From Hybos culiciformis (taxonomy: Eukaryota; Arthropoda; Insecta; Diptera; Hybotidae), in NCBI GenBank assembly GCA_964007475.1, contig OZ023273.1, positions 41,913,525 to 41,977,524 on the forward strand: a stretch of DNA of 64,000 bases. The letters are read 5' to 3'. A program made the position numbers and the translations under genes. The notes below the pieces were generated by a model. The model was not told the origin of the DNA. It was given only the letters and a program-made list of their open reading frames with translations, and did no database searches. Shown in pieces: positions 1 through 15,978 of this stretch. Every line of letters begins with the position of its first letter. Within the stretch, counting starts at the first letter, position 1.

Positions 1-3000
1 TTTTTTCCTCTTAAACATTAAATATTATATTTTTGCTATTATGTTGATTTATATTACTTAATGTTGAAATTTTGTTTCTGTTAATTTAAATTTATTGATT
101 TTTATTAAATTTTAATTTTAACATAAGAAATTCATATTAAATTTTATTTCGTTTACACCATGTGGTATTTATTTCTTATAAAATGAATAAAGAGAGAGTT
201 AGAGAAGTATTTATGGCAAGTTTAGCAAAATTTAAAAGTAAGTACGTAAATAAACCTAATAAGAATGTGTTTTTAAAAATTTTTTTACTTATTTAAAAAA
301 AAATTTCTGCCAAAAATATACTAAAAAATTAATATCACCACTACTTTATTGCTTTACGTATACACAGAAATTAAATAATATAATCCGATTATTCTTAATT
401 CTAAATTCTAAAATATTTTGAAAGGTAGAAAAATGAATAATTGTATTCAATGACCTTAACTTAAATAAGTTATTCTTAATTTAGATAATAAATATTTTTA
501 ATCTCTACGATGTATTAAGTATTCTTGAATTTATTTCTATAAAGTGATTATTTAATTTGGTGCAACTGAAAGTCGGTACTGATGTAAAATTTTAACAGAT
601 AAGGCAGACTAACAATAACAATATCCGTTTTATTAAATATGCCAAAAAACAACAAAACTAATTATTTAAATTCTCTAGAGAGGTAATTTTTGTTTTTGTT
701 TCATATTTAAAATTATCATGGGACTCATGGAAAAACTTACGTTCTTACTTAAGAAGATAAATTAAAAAATTACAAAGTTTTTATAATGAATATTCAATTA
801 AATTAAGAACAACCGTTTTAGCTATATATATACATTTAATATTATGTATAGCTCACATTTTTAGTGAACTCATAGTTGTACAAAAGAAAACAATATTTAA
901 TATTAATTTTTTTGTTATATTATTTTTAAAAATTTGTTTGGAAACTGGTTAACAACTAAATTCCTATAATTTTTTTTTTCAAATCAAAATAATTAATTTT
1001 CCACTCTCTTTTATTTTGACATACTACAAATGTACTTACCTGGAAGTTAAAAATTTATTAGAAAAATCGATATTAAGAATAATATTTTCAATTAGATTTG
1101 TTTAGATTCAGAAAAATAAAAATATCTTATCTCTCCTTAATAATCTATTTCTGTATAAAATCCTAAAAACTAAAGTTCTTCTGGTACGCTGATATACCAT
1201 TGTTTTTTGTTTCGCTTAACTTACAGTGTTGAACATATGAGAGCCTTCTGTTTTTTTTTTTCGAAGCATTAATATAGAATTTTTCAGTACTTATGTAAAG
1301 TCGTTTTTAATTCTTTTATTGTAATATAATGCTAAAAGTGCAAGAACATAAAATAAAAAAAAAAAAAAACATAAATGAAATTCCATTTATTCCTATCTAT
1401 GCAATCATTCTTGTATTATTTTTATGAAAACTAGAAAAATATTGAGAATTATGTTCGTGCATAAATTTATGAATATAAAAACGTAGAATGATTGGAAGGA
1501 ATATAATATACACTTATCTATAGTCTTATACACATAAATATAGTCTTGGGTGTGCCAGTTTTTATTTTAAATATTTAAAAATAATATATACCTTATAAAA
1601 TGCTATATTAAGCTTTTGAACTTACATATTTCTTGACATTTTTTCCCAAACTATATATAGCTAGAGATTACATTTATAATTGTATGTCTTTTTTTACTTG
1701 GTGGATTTCATATTACAAACTTATATACTTAAGTATATTATATTATATACATGAATGTTTCATGATAACACCGTTTATGAGAATTTTTTAAAGAAATTTT
1801 TAAAAAGAAAATTTCAACACGATTTAAAATGATTTAAGGAAAAGGGTGGTGATGGGAATTGAGATTATACAAAATGAACAAAATTTGCATTAATCACTAT
1901 TAACTATCAGGTTATTCTTTATAAAGATTTCCTTAACTGTCTATCTCTGTGTATATTTTTATATAATTTCCGTGTGATTATAATGACAAGTGCTTCTATC
2001 ATGTGTTACCTTAAAATGAGTAATTGGTTATTTCTTCTATTTGATTTTTTAATTAATTTAACTTTATTTGATTAAATACTATTTATATAATTGAATTTTG
2101 TTTAATTGGATTTTTTTTTTTTTTGGAAATAATTTTGTTTGATTGGCTATTATTATAATATATACATAGATATTGTAGATTTATCTTGTTTATTTTGTAT
2201 TGAAATATGTTGTATGAACACTATGAAGTTTAACGAGTCAACATTATTTGAGTTATGTTATTTCGATTTTTTTTTTTCAAATTGCTGAGTCCTTGCAAAA
2301 ATAATAAAATAACTTAATCAAAATGAGTATCAAGTGTTAATTTTTTTGACAAAATTTTAATACTATAAATTTTTATTTATTATACTGAACAATAAATGAT
2401 AAATTGATTTAAAGATACTTTTTGATTTAAAAATAAAGCACAATAATAATCTGTAATTAGATATTATGCAGTCAACAACAGTTATTTAAAAACAAAAAAG
2501 ATTTGCTTTTCATTTAAATGTGAGATTTTGTTATTATTGAACCAAATGTATATTGTTTTTAGTGGTTCTACGTGATTCTATTAAGACTGCAATATTTATT
2601 TTGCACAACATGTGAATGAGGAGAGCATTTAATATGAAATAAAAGTTAAGTGTTTGGTGAGATATAATAAAATTCTCTTCGTTAAACTGTTGTCGCTTAA
2701 ATTGTTGCAAATCTACATAAATTTATCCTCAATTGTTTAATATACATTTCTATTTAAAAAACTTTTTTTTATTAAATTTTTTGCACCAATAGGTACTTAA
2801 TAAAGGTAATAGATTCTTTTATAGAAATTAAATTTATTAATTAAAATTTAATTTATATCGTATAATAATTCTTGATTTTTTTAATGAATAATGATAAGAA
2901 TAAATAATAATAAAAAATTTAGACCTTGTTAGTATTGAACTACTGTTTTCAAGTGCTTGATATATATACTTGTTATATAGATAGGGGTGATTTTGATTGA

Positions 3001-5049
3001 TAGATAACGATATGAAGTAGTTGACGATGAAAATGAAAGGTATGTAATCTTGAAATGTTAACAAACTTAACCGAATTGATAACAACACATGAATGAGTTC
3101 TAAAGTAAGATTTTTTTTCTTTAACAAGTTTTCTCTCAAAAGTTGATACTCATCGCAATAATTTCTTTTTTTTTTACCAATAACTGTTCTATCGTCTGAA
3201 TTTGGAGAAAGAAAAAAAATGTCAAACAGCTTTAATATCTAAATTTTAGTGTCAATGTCAATGTATTAATTTGAATTTGAATAATTTCTTTAAATTTTGA
3301 AGCAGACAAAGTATATATGTTATGGCAGAATTATTAAATTTTACTTATATTATGTAAACTAAAAATTCTTTTAATAAAAAAATTTCTTAAATTATGAAAT
3401 TGTAGGTTTAATATTAAAAGATAAGATACAAATTTTCTGAAAACTGAAACTAATAAAATTGACAACTCAGGCTTTTATCTTTTTTTTCTTTACATGTACA
3501 TAAATATGTAAGGGTACGTAAATAAATCTAAATACCAATAAATGTATTTTTTTTTTGTAAATATTTATCCTACTTTTTTGGTCCTTCAAAGCGCAGAACC
3601 CTTTAGGTCAAAATTGTGTATTCATAATTTTTTAAAAGATTTATTATTTAAATAATTTTGTGATGATGTCTTTTCTTCATATTAATGACACAGAGTAGAT
3701 TTAAATTTAACTGATCGTTAATAATATTTTTGAACGGAATCGCTAAATGTCTATAAATTTTTATTGGAAGTATATACAACATTATAAAGTATAAAACAAT
3801 GTTTTAAAATGCGATATAAAATATTATTAAAGGTAGATAAACTTTATCTACTAACGCCTAGAGTTAAATCTTAGTTTATTTTTTAATTAATTAAAAAAAA
3901 AAGTTTTAATAAATACAGAAGTTATGTTGATTTTGCTGATTTTGTGATATATTATTATTTGATTATGCATAAGCTAAATTTCGTTAATAATTCTTAGAAT
4001 TATCAATTATTATAATCTTAATGAAATAATAAATGAACGTAATTTTATCTTTTTATTTTATTTTATGACTAGGTTGTTTGCGTAATGATGCACTTAAAAC
4101 TATGAAGTCATTAAATTAATTTTAAATAACTTTTTTCATTGAATAATTCCTTGAAATTGGCGTTACTATAATATATTAATTTTTTTTTATTAATAACAAA
4201 TTATTACTATGATAAAACATTCTTAAAACTAATTATGAACCTACTCTAAAAATATATCAAGTACATTGTATTCAGCTGTTTTTAGAAATTATTTTAAATT
4301 AAAACTAAATATACTTTGAAACCATCTGTTTGCGAATAATCAAGTTGAATCATCAGATAGTAGTTTTCTAAATAAAAAATAAATGAGTAAGCCTTTCTGT
4401 ACACATGATTATATAATAGTATATTGTAAAACAAAATTTATAGTAAAATAAGTTAAATTGAAAAAATTTGAATCACTAAATGTCCAAATTTATTTGTTTG
4501 GTACAAGCATAGTGTTGTCAGAAAACCTTGTAAGTTTTGCAAAGAAAATCTTTTTTTATTTTGTGTAAATATAAATAAAAAACTTCATATTTAAATTTTT
4601 TGTTTCCTTTAGAAGAAACATCAAATCCCTTTTAGATTTGTTCAGGGGTTTGTTTAACGAAAAGAAACAAAACATTCTATTTTTTTTTGTTACAGGCGTA
4701 GTTTTTTATTTATTGTTTGTTAACTATAAGACTTTAAACTTTTTTGTCATGAATATTTTTTGAGTAAAAATAAAAAGGAGGAAAACATCTAATCTTAAAT
4801 TAAAATATTCATTATTTTACCTATTACTTCTGCATAGTTTCATTGCGCTGTCTAAAAATCAATTTTTATAACTTTATTCTACAGAACCACCAACTACTTA
4901 CTTAAACACTAGCAGACACATTTTGAAAATATGGATTTTAATTACTTATTTCTTGTTCTAAAAAACATTGATTTGATACTAATCTAATGTATATACATTG
5001 AAAATTTCATACATATGTGCATATTATATTTGTCTGTGATTGGTATAAT

Positions 5050-5264
5050 CACAGCATATATAATGTGCCCAGACGAATAAGCTCATACAACTTTTTTACT
5101 ATTAAAATAACAACAGCTGACGATTAGCTCCATTTCATAGTTTTGTGTAGATTTTATTTCAATATGCGAAAATTTTTACAAATACTACTTATCAAATGGA
5201 GCTAATTTTTTTATAGTGTAAAAGTTGTACGAACTTCGTCTGTGTACATTATATTTTGCCTGTG
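5050..5264. repeat. Degenerate inverted-repeat element
   Basis: The left arm starts CACAGCATATATAATGTG, then CAGACGAA, TACAACTTTT and TTAGCTCCATTT. The right arm on the other strand reads CACAGGCAAAATATAATGTA, CAGACGAA, TACAACTTTT and TTAGCTCCATTT. The arms are about 70-90 bases with several indels around a loop of about 55 bases. This is probably an old palindromic miniature transposon. No certain target duplication was seen. Confidence 0.7.
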
Positions 5265-8200
5265 ATATATTGTAATTGTGTTAATTACAATTTTAAGTAA
5301 ATTTTATAAACAAACAATTTTAATTTTTGAAAATTATAAAAAATACTGATATTGGACCAGATATGTAAAACTTATTTAGAAAAAATCTTCACTTGCTTTT
5401 ATAAAACTTTATTTATTCAAAACAAAAATCCTAATTTCAAATGAAATTAACTTTTAAGTAATATATTTATGTGTAGAGCTGAGTGTAGAAGATGGTACGT
5501 TTATTATAATTTTTTTATTCAGTTCTTTTAATATTAGGAGGGTTTATAATATATTATTGGTAGACTTTTAAGAAATTTTTAGATTTTATTAATTTAATAA
5601 TTTCAAGGTTAAAAGCATCTTCTTCAGATGATATTTATAATATAAGTAAGGTTTTTTTTTACCTGGTGGATAAATTTTTTTTTCCACAAATTTTACAATT
5701 TATAGATACATACTTGTAAATATATATATTTTTTTATATACCTATATTATGTTCAAACACCTCTGTTTTTTTTTGTTTAAATTTTTTTTTTACTTGTACC
5801 GTCGTACCTTACACATATTAATTTATAAGATACTTTTTTTGTTTTGGAATTTAGAATATTTATTGTTGCACATATTTATATTTATAGAAAAAGGTTAAAA
5901 CACATAATGACATCATGATTTCAATAATAAAAAAAAAGATACATTATGTATAAAATTGAATAGAGAATTATTAAATGAAATCTGTCTAAAAAAAAAAAAT
6001 TGAACAAAAATTCAGATAACACTATAATATACAACATATACAATTATACATATAAATAACATTGAATCACAGACATAAAAGAACCCTCATTTAGAAATCT
6101 AGATAAAGTCTATAGATATTTTTGTTGATTTTCTACACAAACATGTATAAAAGCAATATTGGCGCTAAAAAATAAATTAATTCAACGGTCAACATGAAAA
6201 TAGTCAATAACAGAAATCCAATAAATTGAAAGCAATCATGTCATTATTAGTATGAAAAATGAACTAAAAAAAAAGTTCAAGTACACACTTTTCATACTTA
6301 CAATTCAAAATCATATATTTTTGGAATTATCTACAATCTGCATTATATAATAGCATATATTTCTTGTTTTGTTGAATAATATGGATTAAATTTAAAAATT
6401 AAACCCTTTTACTAGATTTTAAATATGATACAATTTTATTGTTTTCGGGATTTTTGTTTGGGATGTAGAAGTAATATCCATAGTTTTTTTTAAGGTACGA
6501 GAACTTTATGGGTCTATTTGTGCTGCATTCTAGTATTCTCTAATTTAACATTCTTAATACTGTTTTTATTTGTTATATACATACCTATTCTATCTAAACT
6601 AAATAGTTGAAGACGGAAAATAGAGTCTGGAAAAATGAATATAATTTATTATTTATTATTTAATTAAAAATATCCCGTACTCGAAACAGTTTTGAGCGTT
6701 GCACATGAACATTGTAACACATTTTTTTATTTAGCAGTGTAGTAAATTTTAAAGTGTATTATATATTTTATTACATAACGTATAAAAAGTAAAAATCCGG
6801 TTACAATTGAGGATAATTGATTTTAATTCTAAATAAAATTCTCGTTTTATCTCACAAACTATTAAACAAACTATTATAAATTATTAACCAACACATACTT
6901 ACACTTGAAATAAAAATAAAGATTTGTCAAAAATTTTGAACTAGTTAATCTTAATTGATTAGATGAAAGTGAAATATTTAATACCTATTAAAATTTAAAA
7001 TATTTGCAAATTTATAGTGAATTTTCTTTCGTTGACAAAATTTAAATTTATGACGATAGGATATATTTAAAGACAATTTCGCACTAGATACATTAAAAAC
7101 TCGATTTTTGCAAAATTTTATTCAATTAAATCCGGTTTTTTTTTAAAAATTAATAATTATTATATAACAAATTACATTTAATAATAAAATTATGTTTTTT
7201 TCTTCAATCGTATTTAAAAAATCAATCTTTAATTTTTCTATAAGAATTTTCATATACATTTCTTATGATTTGTACGAAGATTTTTATGCCTATGAGATGC
7301 TTTGTATGATTAAATTTTTTTTTCCTAAATAAATGGCGACATAAATAGTGCTGCTTGAATTAATTTTTTAAATATAATATTTATGTATTGAAGTAAATAT
7401 TATATTTTTATATTAGTCATTTAGATTTAAAACAACATAAGTTAATATTTTATTACAAATTTTTTGAATTGTTTTGAAGTGTGTTATTTGAAGAAATTTT
7501 TTAAAGTTGTAAAAATGTTAAATGTTAATATTTTCTTCTACACCTCTTTCTATGTTGTTTGTTAGCTCTTTTTTTCATATCAAAAAATTCTTTAAAATGA
7601 TTTGTATGCTTAAAAGCTCGCGTACACGTTTTTGGTGTCATGCAGCATTATTCTATATTTGCGTTTGCATGTATATTCAGAATTTTAGATATTATTATAT
7701 GAAATTTGTGATAAGAATTTTTCGATTTAAATATTACATAAAGCTATTTTTAGAAATTCTTTTATGAATAGAAAGAATATTGAAAATATAATTTCTCACA
7801 CTTTAATGTTAAAAATATTATAATATTATTTTGAAAAAATTTTTTTTTTTATCCACAATCTACAAGTTATGTACAAATACATTTTTTTTGGTTTAATTTT
7901 GTATTATTTCTATATGTACAAAGAAATTTTGTAAGCTTCCATTTTTATTGTGCGAAAATTCGTAAAATTCCCGCAGTTTATTTTAGTTAGTGCAGAAAAT
8001 ACATAATTATTTATTATTTTTCACTAAGTACCTATTTAGTAAGTTCCTAATAAATGCAATAAATTAAATTTTTGTATAATACAGAGAAATGTTTTTGAGA
8101 GGTTTTATGTGCAATTGTTCATTTACAAAACTGTTTTCTGGAATAAAAGATGAATTCAATTGGAGAAAAAGTTTTAAGACTATTTCAATTACCATAGAAA

Positions 8201-11200
8201 ATTATAGTCATGACAAACTTCTATAATAATAGAAACTTTAAAAAGAGTAATTAGTCCTCTGGCTTGTTAACAAAAAAAAAAATTAAACATTCTGAACTGA
8301 GGTTATTACAATGGCAGGCTGGAATTGAAGGTGCATATTGAATATTTAAAAAGTCTTTCTGTTTTTTATCATCAGTTTTTGCAGTTTCATTGAAATATTA
8401 TTTTACACAATTTTTTTTTTCACATAAAACAGAGAAGCTTAGTTTATTATTCTAATGGTTTTTATGTATATTAAATTATCTGAATAATTTAATTTTCTTA
8501 TCAAAAACAAGAAAGTAAAAAAAAAAAAAAAACATTTCTGTCATGAAACTTTACAACCGAAACAGAAGAATTACGTCAGTCAGAAACGTGTGTGTGCAGT
8601 GAAATTAAAATAGAAAATGGATAGAAAAAAAACTTGATATTTTGTCGCATTTTCTACTTTAAAAACTCAATAAAAATATTTTATTTGTCTTCTATTTGAA
8701 CATTTGAGTATATAAAATATTTTCTTTATTTGATTTATTTTATTCTCTCCGCGCATTTAAAATGTATAAAGTAAATGGTTAAAAATTTTACATTTTCTTA
8801 CTTATTCGGAATTGTTTTTTTTTCAACTGAGTTTGTAAAAAATAAAACACTCATTTATGCTTTAATATTTGTTTTAGGTGATTCCGTATGAAAATGGACT
8901 TTTTTAATTGTACATATTCTTACAAATATGTATAATACTGGTTTCTGTTTAATAAAATAATAAATGGCACTTACTCTGCATTTCTTGTGCTAACTATTGA
9001 TTTTTTTTAAAAACTTGTCTTATTATAGTTAATCACAAAAGATGTGGTTTGGTTTTTCTCCGAAGGAAAATCTATGAATCTAAAATTATAAATTTTTAAA
9101 AAAAGTATAAAATTGAAATTAAATAAATATGTACAATCGCTGCAGGCTGGATTATTTTTAAAAACACTAACTATTAAACTACTATTTAATTTAATTGTCT
9201 ATTTTTATATAGAATATAAATATAATTATAAGATATTAATTATTAAAATACATATTGTAGAAGTAACAGAGTATCTTACAATTTTTATTGTAAAACAAAA
9301 GTTTAGAACCTATTCATATAGAATGCACTGCTCATCCGCTTATTTGTTTACTAAATAACAATATTGAATGATCACAACTCTTATTCGATTGATTTATGTA
9401 TTAATGTTTTAAATAAAATAATTTTGATCTATTTGTGTAATTTTAGTAGGTACTATATTTAAGTATAAGAAGATTCTTTATTACATAATAGAATCTTACA
9501 ATTAGAATCTTTGGCAGTATGACTAATCATTTTTTAAAACGAAAGAAACTAGATGAAGAAAAGTATTGAATTATATAGTTTTATGATTTGTTTCTTGTAA
9601 TTATACCTTGTAAGATTAAATTAATATTGTTATTTCGAATTAAAAAATTGAATAGAATAATAATTTCAAATTTAGTTAGAATAATCTATAATATTAATAA
9701 ATAAGTTCAAATCCAAATTAATTAACTTGTCTTTTATAATTAAGAATGATTGAAAAAAAAATTTAAATATTTATTGAAGAGCAGAGTAAAACAAAGTGAA
9801 AGTGTTATATTTGTTTACTTTAATATCAATTGATTTAAATTTTAAATCAAAATATTATTATTTATATGATGTATATAGTACAATTGAACATGCCAAACAT
9901 ATAAATAAATGTTTATATACGAATATTAAAGAAAAAAAAATATCTGAATTTTAATTTTTATTTAAAGTAAATAATATTATAGAGTTTATGAACGTTTTTA
10001 AGCAATGTTCTTATAAATTTATTTATTCATTTTTAAATTGTTTATTCATTGTCAACTTTGGAAAAATGTTAATGGTGCGGTTCTTAAAGTTGTCAAGTTC
10101 AAACACATAATGTGGTTACATATGCATAAATTTAAAAAAAAACCTTAAAATTAATACTCTCATTTATGTCAAGTAGTATATAATAGCTTGTGTATTTTTT
10201 ATTTTTCATTAATTTTACTGTATCGTTGTTGAGACGATTCTTTTTAATCAGATTTACACCGTTAAGGGGTTGGACGCGAACAGCAACGATAACGTTAACC
10301 TCAAGTCATCAACATGAGTTTTGAAAGTTTTTGAAAATTAGTAGAAAAATTAGTAGAAAATGTTAGAAAATATGATAATAAATATAAAATTCTACGACGT
10401 AAAATGATATTCACTAAACTTAGTCATATTTGACATATTAAATAATTTATTTTATTTTAATTTTTTTTTAATTTTCTTCGTAATTTTTGCTTAGATATAT
10501 ACATTGTTCAATAGATCTAACACTATTTATTCCAGTTATTCATATTCGTTATTCGCATTATATCCTTTCATATATAAATCGTAATATATATAGCTTGTAA
10601 AATTGCACATAAGTAATATCATTGAGTAATAATATTTATAAGAGGTGCAAGATTCATATACAACTAAATTGCAGATTGTATTTTTAAATAACTCAAAAAT
10701 GATGATAATATTATAAAGTGTTGTAAATTTTTTAACTCAAATGTAGTATTTATTCTTAATTTTATCATTATTGTATTCAGTTTTAACACATTTGAGTATG
10801 AAATTTTTACTCAATACATTGAATAAATTTTGTCGTCATTTTTAAGATATTTAAAAACAAAATTCTGAAATTTACTTGTATGAATTCAGCATCTCTTATT
10901 AATATTTTTACTAAATGGTAGAATGTAGTTGTATACACATTGTACAAACCTAAACAATATCAAATTTAAAATGAATTCTACTAAATATCAATCACAAAAT
11001 ACTTAAATCAATTTAAAAACCACTTGAAATCATGTGATAAAACCACTTGCAATATTGCAATCGTTGAACCGCTAAATTGGTCCGAGACAAACCCATCTAT
11101 TCAGTCAATATCAATTTTATATTTGAAAACAGAATACATAAACAAAATACATATTTATTTTACTTAAGTATATCATATATGATTTATGATTTTTAAGTCT

Positions 11201-14200
11201 TCGAACGTAATTATTACGAACATTTAACTTATTTTCTTCTCAACTTTGGGCTATTGTTTCCATATTAAGTAGTTTGAATTTTCGCACAGAAGTTCTGGAC
11301 AATTAATTTAAAATTTCACCTACAAGTTTTTCCTACTAAAAAAAGTTTCAATTGTGTGTAATCTGTTATTTTGCATTACAATTATAGAATACAAGTCTCA
11401 TTCGTTAAGAAAGAAATTTATGGAACTTTTATCGGATGTTTCTTTTAAAGAAAATAAGATGCTAATTGTTTTTTTTTTTCTTCTTTTTATTTTACTTTTG
11501 CTTATCAAAGCGAAACGGTGAAAATAAATGGCACGAGTAAAGTATACAAATTTTTACCTGAATATATTATAAACATAAATTTTTTGTTTTAGCTGGAAGC
11601 CGGAAAAACATAATCTGATATTTGCAGTATATATAGTACATATATACCTACCTATCTTGAAGGTAAATTATATTGAGGTTGAGAATATTTACATTTTTCG
11701 GTTGGAATTTTGCTTTTAAACAATTAAAACCGCGATAAAGAGATTTTTTTTTCCTTTTTTTTTTCAAAACAAGAAGAATTCATTATTTTTTTATGTATAA
11801 AAAACATACTGTTTTTTGTATTTTATTCGTAATGTGTATTAAAAAATAATGTTTTTAGATTTTTTTTTTAATGTAATAGATGTCGAAAAGAAATAAAATG
11901 ATGCAACGAAAAGACGAACCAATCTCAAATGCACAATAAATTTGTTGAAGTTTTATGAAATTGATAACTTTTCAAGGAAGGTGAAACAAAAGGGTAGTCA
12001 TTTATATGAATTTTGATGTTAGATTGCTTCTTTCTGTCAAACATAACTTTAACTTTATATGTATATTATATATATATTCTCAGATTATGTTCGAAAATTT
12101 CAAAATTATATAAATTAAACCTCTGGTAAAAGTTTACTCATATTGTATTTTATTTAACAATTTTATCCACTGGGCATTTGTTTTCAATAATCTTTACTTG
12201 GCCTTTACTGGTGTTAATGAAATTGAAATAATTTCCCATTATAGAAAACGTGAAAAGTTATAATTTTGAAGCCTAACTACTTTTGGGTATATATTTATTA
12301 ATATTTACATTTGATTTCCATTTCCATGTTAGAACTGAAATATTAAATGTTATAAAAAGTGTGGTCGTGAAGATGATTCGGTTGCTGCACCTCAATTAAC
12401 TTAAGATTGTAATTTGAATAAGGATTAAAAAATGTCTGAACATCATTAATGATAACCTGTTTTTGAATAAAACTGCAAAGTTATTGAGTTGACTATTTTT
12501 ATTGTTCTAGTTTGCTTGCCATTTTTTTTTATTTGCTTGCAATGAAAATGAAAATGACAATAATTGTGGTACAATTTCTTGGAAAAAATATCATCATCAT
12601 AGCTTACATAAAAAAAAAAAAACTTGTTGACCAAACAATTTAATTACTTACTTATTCATGGTATAATAAAATGAAAAATGCACATATTCTTAATACATAG
12701 ATAAGTTCATATCACGAATTGTACATGAACTGCACATAATTCAAAAAAAATTGTGCATTTTAATAATTATAGTAAAAATCAATAAAAAAAAATTCTAACG
12801 TTATACATTCTTGAAAATTTCTTGTAGTTAAAAGTAAATATATTATGCCTCCGATATTAGAAGTTGGTTTGTATATTATAGAAATATTGTCGCATCTTCA
12901 ATTTTTATTCAAGTACTTCGTTTATTTTTTTGTTAAAGATCAACAGTGCATATTATCTTCTCATTTGACTTTAAATTAAACGGAAAAATTATAAAGACGA
13001 GCATAACTACGCAAACTTACATAAATCTTTTGTGACCTTCAAATTTTTTCGAAGAATTTATTCAAAAAGTTTAAGTTTTTTTTCCATACTATTTTCTATC
13101 AAACCTAAACAAAATTGATTGACCCAAATGAGAATTTAATGTGAGGAAAATAAATATTTTGATAAGTGAGTTTCAATCACGTTTTATAAAATATATTTAT
13201 TTGAAAATAATTTATCAACATAACTCTAACATTTATTTACCGCACAAAATAAAAAATAGTTAATTATAGAAAATTATTTTTAATTAAGTATTACAGTTTC
13301 TTCTTCTATCCAAGATTTTCTTTATTTAGTACATATTTTTTATATATATTAATAAATTATTTATATAAATTACCACGTTATACCGTGTCAACTGAAAGAA
13401 AACATGAAGGTGATGTGTACATCATACACATCATTTCACGTCAGAAACGATGAGGTTCACATCTTTTTTATTAAAAATAATAAAAAAAAAATAAATGAAC
13501 AAAATAATAAAAATAAAAATTATAACCAACATTAAGATGAAAATAAAAAAACATTCTTATTTATATTTTATTTTCTTATTTTATAAAAAAAAAAAATTGT
13601 AATAATTTATTGTCTTATGTTTTACATAATAATTTCATAAACTTCAATTTAAACGGTATATTAAGTTACTAGTTCTATATTTTCTGAGAAAAACAATATA
13701 TTATAAAACTTGGTATCATTTGGAATCAAGAAAATATTAATTTCTGTGATATTAACTAATACGTTTATAATAAAGCTGAAGTAATATAATTTTATATAAA
13801 ATTAATCTTATAATAGAAATTAAGGAAATATTTTTGTTGCAATGAGATCATAAATTTTTACTAAATTCAATGACAATTGTTAAACTATTGAACTATTAAT
13901 TATTTATTTAATATCGCTTACCGGCTTAGAAATTCATTCATAATCCAATTAGTATTAAAAGTATCTTATTGTAGTCGATAAGAGATCAAGTATTTAAGTA
14001 GAATTTAATAGATTTCTTGAAATTAGGTTTAATACTTTCTAATAATTTTTATCTCTCATTTTGACATATTCATGAGACCATAAAAAATTGATTTTATTTA
14101 GTGGTTGATACTTTATATAAATTTAATTGCTATTTAGAAAATGTAGGTGATAATAAAAATTATGATTTTTTTTTAATGATTTTTGTTAAATTTATTTTTT

Positions 14201-14483
14201 TTATTAATTTTAAATTAAAATTACAACTTACTTCATTATACATTTTTAATTTCTATATTATACAAGATATATCTGATTTCTAATGTGGTCATTATAATAA
14301 GTCACTAACATTTAAATAATTGAGTGAGTCATCAAACAAAAATCCAGTCATGATTTTATTTTAGTAAATGCATAATCTCTTTCTTATCTACGAATTTGAA
14401 AATTGTACGTGATGAATTAACATTTTACTTTTGCTTTATTTGTAAATAACCAATTTATTTAATAGAGGGTTATTTCTAAAATG

Positions 14484-14515
14484 ATTATTTTATTATTATT
14501 ATTATTATTATTATT
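14484..14515. repeat. (ATT)n microsatellite
   Basis: About ten uninterrupted ATT triplets in the upstream intron. Confidence 0.95.
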
Positions 14516-15978
14516 GTATAAAGAAATTTGATTTGAAAATAATTTAGATAGAATATTGAAAATAAGAAAGAATTTCTTATTAACACATTTGTCCCCATCG
14601 TCCAAAAATTTTCTGCTTCCAATGTATGTAAAAGATGTTGAATAAAAAAATTTCAGGAATATTATGTATTAATTATTTTCAAATAAAAGTCAAAATAATG
14701 TGTTATTTTAAACTTTCAGAAAATTCTGTAGATTCTAAAAACTTTCAGAGAAATAAGTAAAAAAAAAACTGCTAGTATAGAGCAATTTTTCATCTCACAT
14801 TGAATAATTAATATATCCTCTCACATTTACAAAAAGAAGACCAGAAATTATGTTTAGAACCTTAAGTTAAATGATTTTGAAAATATCATTTGAATTTACG
14901 ACTGCAAAGCTAAGCAAAAAAAAAAACTGTATATATGTACATTAATATAAGATTTTTTTTTTTATACTCAACCAAACATTTTTATTTTCTCAAGTTAAAA
15001 TAGGGGAAAGTCATTTTTAACATTATTGTAAAATTGACATTTCATGCATGTTTATTTTTAATTTATTTTCTTTTTGCTTGGTTAAATTAAAATGATTGTT
15101 TAAAAATATTTATAGGCATATTGTGACGAAATGTTTCAGTCTATCAAATTCAAAGTCAAATCAAAAAGTCATTGGACTTATTAAAATTGAAAAAATAAGA
15201 ATTGATATTGAATCAATATAATAATGTATGTAATCTATATAATTGTCCCACCTCATAAAGAATGATGGTGTAATATATATACTATTTTGTAAGATTCAAA
15301 GCATAATATGTACTTTGAATTGTTGTTATGAAGTGAACGAAGACTTACATAGTTAGATATTATGTTGTTGAAACAATATAATCTTTATTACTAAATTAAA
15401 ATGACCTTATTGAATTTTTTTTGTGTGTAGAACAATTATATATTGTATGTGGCCTATATTTATCGCTTTACAAGTTAATTATAATTATAAGGTTCCCTAC
15501 TTTTTTAACTGAATGTGAATATTCGTTATACTTCGATGAATTTGAAAAGAAAAGGAAACTTTTACCTGTTGAACAATCTATGTGATTTAATGGTCATAAT
15601 AAAATTGGAAAAAAAAAAATAAATAAATTCTAACAAGTATTAATCAGTTATTTAAACCATTTTGGCAATTTTATTTTATGTTTATTTTTTTTCTTAGATT
15701 TGAGTAGAAGTATTTTATATTTATATGTGGATACCACATTAAGCATACTCGTATAGTATATTTCTTCATTTCTCAGATCTGTGCAATTCTGAAAATAAAT
15801 ATAAAAATCCATCGGTGAAATTAAAATTAGGAACTACATACCATGTTTAATGTAAAAGTACTTATACTTATACTTATACATAGGGTCTAAAATTGATATT
15901 GAAATTAAGTGAATTAAAATCAAGTAACACAAATTATAAAAAAATCAATATAATTTAAATTATTTTTTTTCTTTCTAG

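Larger units (their letters stand above)
1..15978 (+). other. Upstream filamin intron (3' part), no gene seen
   Basis: This is strongly AT-rich, low-complexity sequence with many homopolymer A and T runs. It contains no frame that reads like a conserved protein: the longest frames (for example 2837-3139 on the minus strand and 7522-7767 on the plus strand) are dominated by I, F, Y, N, K and L codons, as expected by chance at this composition. The next exon starts with two bases of a split codon, so this stretch must be intron at least at its 3' end. The acceptor is a polypyrimidine run followed by ctttctag ending at 15978. I did not find exons for CH1 or the first part of CH2 here, but short exons could be missed. 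An inverted-repeat element at 5050-5264 is described separately. Confidence 0.75.

Noticed and set aside
2837..3139. Minus-strand 100-codon frame in the upstream intron
   Set aside because: Composition (I, L, S, Y, N) is what AT-rich noise gives; no domain, no codon bias and no promoter or polyadenylation context.
6249..6299. Hairpin AGTATGAAAA...TTTTCATACT considered as a microRNA or element
   Set aside because: The stem is interrupted and short, with no duplication; chance cannot be excluded.
9113..9358. 81-codon plus-strand frame
   Set aside because: Non-ATG start region in AT-rich intron, no homology recognised and no splice partner.
15295..15321. Hairpin ATTCAAAG...CTTTGAAT considered as a microRNA
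   Set aside because: Stem of only about eight pairs; too short for a precursor and common in AT-rich sequence.
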